From NCBI GenBank assembly GCA_033439795.1, contig JAUTDP010000003.1:3658001-3722000 (forward strand): a stretch of 64,000 bases of DNA, read 5' to 3'. Of this stretch, positions 56,524 through 64,000 are shown one piece after another. This stretch comes from Sordaria brevicollis (lineage: Eukaryota > Ascomycota > Sordariomycetes > Sordariales > Sordariaceae). The position numbers and the translations under genes were made by a program. Each line of letters opens with the position of its first letter. The stretch's first letter is position 1. Below the pieces are notes generated by a model. It saw nothing but the letters and a program-made list of their open reading frames with translations. It ran no database searches and was not told the DNA's origin.

Positions 56524-58058
56524 GGCTCTACGCCCCAACCAAAATCGCTACTTCCAGAGCCATCCTGACAGCAAGGAGCCGGAGGTCACTCACCCATGGA
56601 GCGGGAGCCCTCTCCGCAGCCCCCTTTCCTGAACCGATAGCAACAACAAGCAACAACCACCATGGCAGTCAACTAAGAAGACTGTACTCCTCAGAAAAGG
56701 GCACTACTCCCCCATCACCTCCACCACCCTCATCCTCATCCTCGACGACCTTCAACCCACAAACCTACCTCAACCAAGCAACCACAACCCTCTCTGCCAT
56801 CCCACCAAAGCTCATCCCGGATACTCTCCACCCAACTCAATCCCACTTACTCTCCGTCGCTCTCTCCTCCTACCTACCAAGTATATGCCTACCTCCCGGC
56901 TTCAACCTCAACCTCAACTCTCCCAACTCCCATCAAAAGTCCTCACCCTTCCCATGGCCGACGAAAAGCTCCTATCAAGAAGAAGCGGCGTTGCCGCCAG
57001 GCTACCATCTAGCATATTACCCGCTCCAAACCGCCCCCCACTTGCTATTTCCCGACGGGACCGACGCCGACCACTGTCCCGGTGCCCCCTTTACGCGGAG
57101 GATGTGGGCTGGTGGACGGATCGAATTTCTTTTACCCGATAATACTCAGCAAGAAGAACCCACACCGGCGGTAGTAGACGGCCGGAAAACACTCTGCGTC
57201 GAAACCCTCGGCGTTCCTCCAACTGTACAAGTCGGGAAAGATGGCGGAAAAGCAGAAGAGCAAAGGGTGTGGGTAGATATCTACCGAAAATACATAACTT
57301 TCTCCCCCGAAACTACGGACCAAGAAATCGAAAAGGTGGTTGAGGAGGTGGTTAGGGAATCGAACATACAGGCCGGACGCACCACCACCACCACCACCAG
57401 CAACAGCGAGGAGGAGCCAGAAAAGGAAAAAGAGCAGACCGAAGGAGTCATCATCAACGAACTCCGCCGCCTCGTCTTCCTCCGGGAACGCGAACCCGGT
57501 AGCAAATTAGAACCACCTCGGATAATCCGCGTGCCTCACAAGCCGGATTTTTCATTCACCATGACTCCCGACGCTACGTTGCTGTTTCAGTTCTCCGCGC
57601 TGACGTTTAATGCGCATGCGATACACTTGGATCCAGAGTACGCTAGGGAGGTGGAGGGATATAAGGAGAGGTTAGTGCATGGGCCGTTGACGCTGGTGAT
57701 TATGTTGAGGGCTGTGGAGGGGTTTTTGAGGGCTGCTTCTGCTTCTGGTGGTGGTGGTGGTGGTGGTGGTGGTGGTGCGGATGGGACAAAGGTTTCTGAA
57801 GAGATCAAGGAGAGGTTATCCGTCGGTAAGGGGGAACCAAAGCAGAATAAGTGGGAGATTGCAAATATTGAGTATAAGAACCTTCGGCCACTTTTTGTGG
57901 GAGAGGAGATGAAGGTTTGTGTTAGGTTGTTGCCTAACAAGCAGAAACACGGCGATGAGGCGGGCTTGGAAGGGCATAAGGAGAGGATTGACGTGTGGAT
58001 TGAGGCACCGGATGAAGGGTTAGCTGTTAAGGGGACGGTTGGTGTTGAGTTGAGGTAG
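56520..58058 (+). CDS. Htd2/MaoC-like hot-dog 3-hydroxyacyl-thioester dehydratase, probably mitochondrial
   Basis: Single exon, 512 residues. The first 40 residues are Arg/Ser/Ala-rich with almost no acidic residues, a probable mitochondrial targeting sequence. The middle resembles the first hot-dog unit of mesaconyl-C4-CoA hydratase and Htd2-like proteins (C-P-G-A-P-F-T-R-R-M-W-A-G-G-R-I-E-F). The second unit holds F-S-A-L-T-F-N-A-H-A-I-H-L-D-P-E-Y-A and L-V-H-G-P-L-T-L, the conserved active-site region. In yeast mitochondria Htd2 removes water from 3-hydroxyacyl-ACP in type II fatty acid synthesis, which supplies octanoate for lipoic acid. Two low-complexity inserts are present: poly-Thr plus acidic (about 293-311) and a run of glycines (about 410-420). 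The exact substrate is inferred. Coding-strand composition flips from C-rich to G-rich in the last third. Confidence 0.85.
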   Translation: MRLYAPTKIATSRAILTARSRRSLTHGAGALSAAPFPEPIATTSNNHHGSQLRRLYSSEKGTTPPSPPPPSSSSSTTFNPQTYLNQATTTLSAIPPKLIPDTLHPTQSHLLSVALSSYLPSICLPPGFNLNLNSPNSHQKSSPFPWPTKSSYQEEAALPPGYHLAYYPLQTAPHLLFPDGTDADHCPGAPFTRRMWAGGRIEFLLPDNTQQEEPTPAVVDGRKTLCVETLGVPPTVQVGKDGGKAEEQRVWVDIYRKYITFSPETTDQEIEKVVEEVVRESNIQAGRTTTTTTSNSEEEPEKEKEQTEGVIINELRRLVFLREREPGSKLEPPRIIRVPHKPDFSFTMTPDATLLFQFSALTFNAHAIHLDPEYAREVEGYKERLVHGPLTLVIMLRAVEGFLRAASASGGGGGGGGGGADGTKVSEEIKERLSVGKGEPKQNKWEIANIEYKNLRPLFVGEEMKVCVRLLPNKQKHGDEAGLEGHKERIDVWIEAPDEGLAVKGTVGVELR

Positions 58059-59029
58059 TGCAAAGTGGAGACAACCATAAGACAGACGTAAGGAGAAAAG
58101 TGATGAGAAAAGTGAAGAAAAAACTAGGAACGAAGTCCAATGAAGCGAGTGGTCTAAGGATATTGAAGAGGTGGCAATGGCCTTCTCTCTTACTTCCCGT
58201 TCTTACAATTTACTACCTTCTACGATCTTCTGCCACCAGCTATGTAAGTCAAGGGATTCAAGATTAGGTCTGGGTATGCCTGAAAGCAGGACACTGGACC
58301 ACCCTTCATTCAAATATACTTACCCCGTTGTCGACGTCTTTGTAGTTGAACAGGTCATGCCTGCGCATCCCCATAATTTCATCAAAGTTGGATCTTGTTC
58401 TAAGCCATGCCTGCGTAAAGTGGGTTTACTTCCTCGGTCTACCAACGGCCCAGCCGCTGCCTGTATCATTCGGTGTTTTAACAGATTTAATGCATGTAGT
58501 CTTACCCCACGAGTGTTCATACGTATCATCTTTGTTCAATAGATGATGTCGAAAAGTTGATAGTATATACCTTATACACACGCAATGCTTCGCCTACCAG
58601 GAGGAAAAAAAATAGAAGTCGGTGAGAATGCTAAGTAAAGTGAAGACAGCATAAGTAGAGAAGTCTTGTTTAGGGGGAGGTGATGATGGCCAAAGATGTT
58701 GGGGGCGTAGCGTAACGCCTCTTGGAAAGAGACCGAAGCAGAGAACCAACCCCTTTTTAAGCGAACGGTAAACCAAACCTGAAAAAAAGGGATAGTGAGG
58801 AAAGAGTAAAAGTTCCACCAGATAACAAAGAATCTGACGCCTGAGTTTCTCGCTTCCAAAGTTCCAAGAGATTTCCGAGGTGAACCAAAACTCGTCAGGG
58901 AGAGAACACGAGCTGCTCGTTCGTCATTGCTCATGACATGCCTCGTGGAAGGAAAACAAACATCTTGACTCTGAAGTCTTGACAAAGAAAGATAGATCAG
59001 AGATTCACATCATCCACCCCGTCATTTCA
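58059..59029. other. Intergenic region between convergent Htd2-like and C2H2 genes
   Basis: About 1 kb with both 3' UTRs. No gene or repeat recognised. Confidence 0.5.
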
Positions 59030-61396
59030 TCACATGGAAGGAAAAACGAAATCCTGCGACGAACTTGTCGGGTTATACGTGCCAGTCTCCTCGCCACAAT
59101 CCGTCTGCGCTGCCATGAAGAAATCAAACGAGGCGTCTTCGAAAAGGCCATGTGACGGCTGAGACGTTGACGTCGTCGCAAAAGGGTTGGCGTTTGACCA
59201 TCCTGTGAACTCCTGTTGAGGCTGTTGCTGCGGCTGCTGCTGGGTTGTCTGGGCCTGCTGTGCCGATACCCTCGGAGTGAATGAAGGCTTGTTGGGAGTT
59301 GTGGAGTTGTTGTTACTACCGAACTGGTAGTCTCCAAACAGAGTCACCGACCCGCCATCTTGCCGTTGTTGATTGGAGCTGTTGAACCAATCCCCGTGAC
59401 TACCCGACATTCCTGCCATGGCTGCTGCGGGAGCTCCCGCCTGCCCGGGCTCGCCCAGGCTTCCTCGCCTAGGGTCAGTACAGGTGCCGTAAGCGGAATC
59501 GGCGAGTGAGGTGGGATTCTTGCGGGAGGGGAAAAGCGACATGCGTGTTGACGGTTGGCTGAAGCTTGGTGCGTCATGAAATGAGTCAATCAATAGCGGG
59601 GACGGGCTCGTTGGAACGTGATGGACTGTTGACTGTGAGGTCAAGCTGGGTCCTCGCCTTTGCCTCATAAAGGTATCTGGCGTCTCACTCATTAGGCCAT
59701 CGCGGTCGACATCCGTCGGTTGAGAATCCATGTATCCTACTAGGCTCTCCTGGTCCGAACTAGAATCCTGGGAATTGGGTACGCGAGGTGCCGAGACTAG
59801 TCCGAGATCAGGTGGTAGGTCGGATTCGTTATGAACGGCGTTGCTGTAGACAGTGCTCGCCAGTGACTCTCGTCTAGATTCTTGGGCCATCAGCGACTCC
59901 CGGAGCTGCCGGTTCTCCTCTTTCAGTTTCTGGATCTCATTCTCGAGGGTGGATCTGGAAGGGGCTAACGTTCCATGCGCGACGGTGTGAGATGCTGAAC
60001 CCTTGCGAGAGTTGTGCCCGGCTTCGTTTGTCATGGATGTCGAACCTCTTGTTCGAGTAATCGGGGTGGCTTGCCCCTCCATATGAAAGTCTTCTGGGAG
60101 GTTGCCCTGTTCGTCATGCTGCTGAAGCAAGGGCGTGAAAAGATCGCGCATTATACGCCATTTCTCCCGTTTCCCCTTTGATACCTTCTCACATCCGAGG
60201 TCGAGATGGCTTTGGAACTCTAAGGGGTCATGAAAGGGTTGCCAGCAACGGCGGCAAAGACCAACTCGCGGATGCGGATAATTCTTGTCTTGAATTTCGA
60301 ACGACGATACCATTTGGACGTCCACGCGAAGGCGATGTGCAGGTCGGAGAAGATGGCGTGCTAGGGTTGAGATGTCTCGATGCGTTGTGTGGCAAGGATC
60401 TGACTTGTCTCTGGTCTCCTTGTTGTAAAGGTGAGGGTGGGAGTGGTGGAAGATACATGGCATAGTACTGTCGGTGAAACCCTCCTTATCTCGGAGACTT
60501 GTTGTAGGGTATGGCTCGAATCTCTTCCTTGTTGACCCGGCATTGTTGTTTCTCGTACGTCGACGATCCGCGGTCCTTCTGGATGGCTGTCTCGATGATC
60601 GGGCTTGCGTCAATGTGTCCGGCGAGTTAGTAGCATTGTTCCCGCACGTTGTTGAGCTGGATGGAGCAGCCACAGACGTGAAGACCCGTGGGACAGGATT
60701 GGAGAGTGACGGGTCTACCGGAACATCACTGATCCTGAGAGGTGAATTCCCGTGATATGTCTGATCAAATTGTTCGATCATGGTTCCGTTCCTCCGTAGA
60801 CGGGTGGCAGGCGATGTCCAAGGGAGAAGTTGAGGAGCATCTTGACGACCACTTGGATCCTCATCATCCTCATCGAATATCACCGACTGGTCGGTATCAT
60901 CGTGGAATAGGGTAAAATCCTGGTGGTGATTAGGGACAGGCAGAAAATCAGGCGAATGCTTGAGAACCGGAGTGGATGATGCTGAAACGACGTGAGGGCC
61001 AGGTTTTAGCCTGTAAACGGGGGTTATTGGAGAACCATCCGCGGGGTGTTTGCCATTGGATTTGCTCCGGGCGTACAGCCATCCATGGGCCTTCTCCATG
61101 TGCTGCTTGCAGTTCGATTCGCGCTTCGACTCGTATTCACAACCTTCATATTCGCAAGCGTAGATGGTCGGGTTCAAAGAGTGTTTGTCGTTGTTGTGAC
61201 GTTCGAGCTCCTTTAGTGTTGGCCAGCCAAGGTCGGCATACTTGCAATCGGAGTGTTGGCACTTGTATGGCCGAGTGTGGGATTTGCTGTGCTTGTTCAG
61301 ATCACATGGTCTGGCGAAGACTTTGGTACAGTCCGGACAGTTGTACGGGCCAGCAGGAAGACTGCGTGCCTCAGGTTTCGTGGAAGATGACGCCAT
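59030..61396 (-). CDS. C2H2 zinc-finger protein, probable transcription factor
   Basis: Single exon, 788 residues from ATG 61396 (the frame extends a little further upstream but has no better ATG near a good context). Three N-terminal C2H2 fingers lie within about residues 18-108: C-P-D-C...H-S-K-S-H, then C-Q-H-S-D-C...H-N-N-D-K-H, then C-E-Y-E-G-C...H-M-E-K-A-H. A further C-R-R-C...H-L-D-L-G-C pattern in the middle could be a C2HC finger. A short leucine-zipper-like coiled coil follows (I-Q-K-L-K-E-E-N-R-Q-L-R). The C-terminus is Ser/Pro/Gln-rich with a poly-Gln/Thr patch near the end and probably acts in activation. A 54-nt intron-like segment (GTGAGA to CTCAG, with GACTAAT branch site) lies in the leader near 61476-61529. 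The target genes are unknown. Confidence 0.88.
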   Translation of the reverse strand: MASSSTKPEARSLPAGPYNCPDCTKVFARPCDLNKHSKSHTRPYKCQHSDCKYADLGWPTLKELERHNNDKHSLNPTIYACEYEGCEYESKRESNCKQHMEKAHGWLYARSKSNGKHPADGSPITPVYRLKPGPHVVSASSTPVLKHSPDFLPVPNHHQDFTLFHDDTDQSVIFDEDDEDPSGRQDAPQLLPWTSPATRLRRNGTMIEQFDQTYHGNSPLRISDVPVDPSLSNPVPRVFTSVAAPSSSTTCGNNATNSPDTLTQARSSRQPSRRTADRRRTRNNNAGSTRKRFEPYPTTSLRDKEGFTDSTMPCIFHHSHPHLYNKETRDKSDPCHTTHRDISTLARHLLRPAHRLRVDVQMVSSFEIQDKNYPHPRVGLCRRCWQPFHDPLEFQSHLDLGCEKVSKGKREKWRIMRDLFTPLLQQHDEQGNLPEDFHMEGQATPITRTRGSTSMTNEAGHNSRKGSASHTVAHGTLAPSRSTLENEIQKLKEENRQLRESLMAQESRRESLASTVYSNAVHNESDLPPDLGLVSAPRVPNSQDSSSDQESLVGYMDSQPTDVDRDGLMSETPDTFMRQRRGPSLTSQSTVHHVPTSPSPLLIDSFHDAPSFSQPSTRMSLFPSRKNPTSLADSAYGTCTDPRRGSLGEPGQAGAPAAAMAGMSGSHGDWFNSSNQQRQDGGSVTLFGDYQFGSNNNSTTPNKPSFTPRVSAQQAQTTQQQPQQQPQQEFTGWSNANPFATTSTSQPSHGLFEDASFDFFMAAQTDCGEETGTYNPTSSSQDFVFPSM

Positions 61397-64000
61397 GTGA
61401 AGTAGATTTGATCGGGATGTCTCGGGGAATTTTGTCCGTTTCATACACAAGATAGTAACCGCACGGGACACTCTGAGGCGTATTAGTCCTCATACTCGAA
61501 CGGAAAAGGGATAAGAAATGTCTCACAGGCAGACCTCGAGTAAACTCCGCTGGGGGGTTGTTGGACCTTGATATGCTCAAACTGGTCACAACTCTCGTCG
61601 GACGAATTCTTTCAGATTCCGCGTCAATAGCCAGCTTAGGCAACCACGCACTCCAAGTGGCTGGGAAAGACGGTGATGCGGGGTCGAGAAAGAGCTGGCG
61701 ACAACTTGGGCGTCTTGTTTGACAGATGAAACGCTAGTCGAGATGCCTTGTGAAAATTTGGGATCAGAGTGATAGGGGGCCTGGTGATAAATAAGTCTGA
61801 AGGTGATAATGGTATAAATGAGTATTGGGAGGCTCTGCCAAAATTGAAGTAGGACAAGCTGCAGCTAATGAGAATCGATGTTGTTTATCCACGGTGCTGG
61901 TGAGTAATGAAGGGCAACTGAGCGAGTGCCCGGTTGTACAAGTACGATTCGATCCATGATTCCGAGCGCGGGGAGGTCGCCATCTCGAGGGGAAGCCATG
62001 GTACAAGACATAAGCCGGGTTGAGGAAGATGCTGCGCATTCGTTGCGCAGGAAAGAGGCTCAGCACCAAGGCAACCAAGGAGGCCAATGGCTTTCGACGA
62101 TGATACCTCGAGAGGTTGGTATTGGGGCGTGCACGGACCATGTGAACCTTGGATATCGCAACTGGCCAATGACGATGGCGTTCGTTATTGAGTTCTCACG
62201 CATGTTGGACGTCGTCTGGCTGTCGAATGGCCTAAAGCGTGATAGCGTCGCGTAGCCTGATGTGGCCGTAGGCCGCCCACCACTGGATGGCGGAGACTCC
62301 TGCACCCCAAATCGTCAAGCCATCCCTCGTTATCCAGCCCTACCCGTCTCCAGTTTCTCGTAAAGGATGACCGTTGGCGACACAAGCCACGAAGGAAACT
62401 CCTGCAGGGTCCCAGTGTTGAGCAAAGCCATGCCTGGGCTTCTACTGACTAACACCATCTAGGGAAGTATAGTCTGCATGGACAATGTCAGAATCCCCAA
62501 CACTACACAGACCTGGCTTGTCTGACAGAGGTGCTCATCGCCGAGGTATTGATATGCGCCGGTCCAATCAACATTTATGACAGTATGTATTTCCGCTCAA
62601 GCCCAAAGGTTGTTCCGGTACATAGTCGGGCTGTACCGATCGGTTGGGGGAAACGTTCCGCCATGCGTCTTCCTCGAGTTGAAGTACGTTGGTGCTTTCG
62701 TGGAACTGAGTTTCACAAGATGTCGTCCACTGCATCGTATATCGTCGAACGATCGCGGTCTCGTAGATGTTGAATGATGGCTCGCGTGGGTTCCTGTTCC
62801 AGATGGTATTAGTGACTGGGTGCTGACGAAGCGTTTGCTTGAAGAGATGTGCTTACCCAAGACTCCACCGACACCGAGTCTCATACCCACACTTTCAGTT
62901 AAGTTGCTCAGTATATGCGACTTTGTGGCTGATGATGCTGTCACAAATAGTCGCAACGTGACCAAAAGACGCTTGCCTTCTTCGACATGATTCCAACTTT
63001 GCTGCCGGCGAATGACCGTATGTGTGAATGGCCGCTATATCTCGATTGCTGATTATGGTGATCTTGCTGATTATGGTGATCGGCCTGAAAGATCAAGAGA
63101 CGAGGTTCCTGTGATGTTAAATTTCAACAGAAAGGCAAGGACACTTGACCTTCCCTCACGAACCCAAACACCCAAGTAAGTCTGAGACAGGCCACTGTTC
63201 ACATATCGAGCCTGCCGGCTATGCAAACATATGGAGACATCTGAACGCCAACTGGCAACTTTGCTCCCAATCCCTATGACGTTGCTGAATTCTTCCTATA
63301 AACCGATATGATGAAGATTCAGGACGAGTTAGCAGTTTGTCAAAGAGAACCAAAAGTCTGCAGCATAACGGCTGAGAATCCCTGATATTTCTCACCACAA
63401 AGGATGCGAGAAAGGTGCAAATCACAACTCTAAACCATCTGGACGGCCTTCAGCAAACCAGACCGGCGGTGACAGAGGGTATATAGGGGTTCCAAGGTTC
63501 AGTATCAGAAGCAAAGCAGGGTAACCGGGGAGCCATGGGCCTTCCGGGGTTGAGCATGAATTTTGATATTGAAGAAGAGATCACGAAGTGGATACGCGAC
63601 TCCGCCGTGCCGCTGCCGAGAGATTCGAGCAATTCGATTCGAAGCCATTTTGCGGGGTGGAAATTAAGGCTCGGGCGGACCAGACATGGTGGTAAAATGA
63701 GGACTGGGGAGCTTCGACGGACTTGCTTTTGATTAAGCTTTTTCAGTCGGGAAGCGAAGCCGCTGGGTAACATTGGCGCTGTGACATTGGAGAGCGAAGA
63801 CGGGACGGGAACCAACAACGCCAACAGAAGCCAAAGCGTTTAAGAGTTTAGCACTATCGAAGCCTTTATTGTGACCTGGTTGGTAGGTAGACGCTTGGAG
63901 GTGTGCTGATGGTGGTGAAGGTTGGACAGTGCCCCATGTCGTTGAAATCGTTCCAGAAAGACGCAGGTCGAGAATCTAGATCTTTAGTCATGGCGACCGG
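61397..64000. other. Upstream region of the C2H2 gene, no further gene recognised
   Basis: Includes the promoter and leader of the minus-strand C2H2 gene. An 18-bp tandem duplication (TTGCTGATTATGGTGATC, two copies) lies at 63046-63081. Frames up to 125 codons on the minus strand and 109 on the plus strand show no conserved features. A gene could begin beyond the right edge. Confidence 0.5.

Noticed and set aside
61371..61643. Frame in the leader of the C2H2 gene overlapping its start
   Set aside because: Its apparent start is TTG, not ATG, and no ATG precedes it in frame outside the intron-like segment, so I do not call it an upstream ORF.

Overview
The window is nuclear DNA of a filamentous ascomycete, most likely Neurospora or its close relative Sordaria. 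The support is: short introns (45-145 nt) with GTAAGT-like donors and CTAAC-like branch sites; roughly half-GC DNA at about one gene per 5-6 kb; a single dispersed 5S rRNA gene with a TATA motif 29 bp upstream, which is the Neurospora arrangement; and proteins of Sordariomycete type. I see no bacterial, viral or organellar DNA, no CRISPR array, no tRNA gene and no AT-rich stretch that would suggest RIP-mutated transposons.

Layout, left to right: 1-4.5 kb, no recognisable gene; 4.5-6.8 kb, pyrimidine-rich leader of a Pumilio-family RNA-binding protein gene (6787-9681, +); a 58-nt hairpin between convergent genes (10.8 kb); cobalamin-independent methionine synthase (12033-14505, -); divergently, the endocytic scaffold Pan1 (17087-21720, +); a 5S rRNA gene (22529-22648, +); a forkhead transcription factor (27778-30174, +); the autophagy-initiation protein Atg101 (31763-33045, -) head-to-head with the peroxisome-biogenesis protein Pex3 (34447-36447, +); the TRAPP subunit Bet5 (37255-38018, -) head-to-head with a CaMKK-type kinase (39666-42155, +); a 12-bp minisatellite; a 10.7-kb gene-poor interval with a 194-bp inverted-repeat element; a Hal4/Sat4-type kinase (52935-54490, +) behind a long leader; an Htd2/MaoC-like hot-dog dehydratase (56520-58058, +); and a three-finger C2H2 protein (59030-61396, -). 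The last 2.6 kb shows no clear gene.

The genes are independent housekeeping and regulatory loci (methionine synthesis, membrane traffic, autophagy, peroxisomes, mitochondrial lipid synthesis, signalling kinases, RNA and DNA binding). They do not form a metabolite cluster. Splice joins were made by eye from GT..AG sites that preserve frame and family sequence.

The points most worth a second look are: an in-frame coiled-coil extension of Atg101 behind one stop codon that sits inside a possible 45- or 57-nt intron; the hairpin at 10.8 kb; the inverted-repeat element at 47.4 kb; a 5S rRNA variant with a changed but still paired helix; a 3-codon upstream ORF whose stop overlaps the Htd2-like start codon; and an abrupt switch from C-rich to G-rich coding strand toward the 3' end of several genes.
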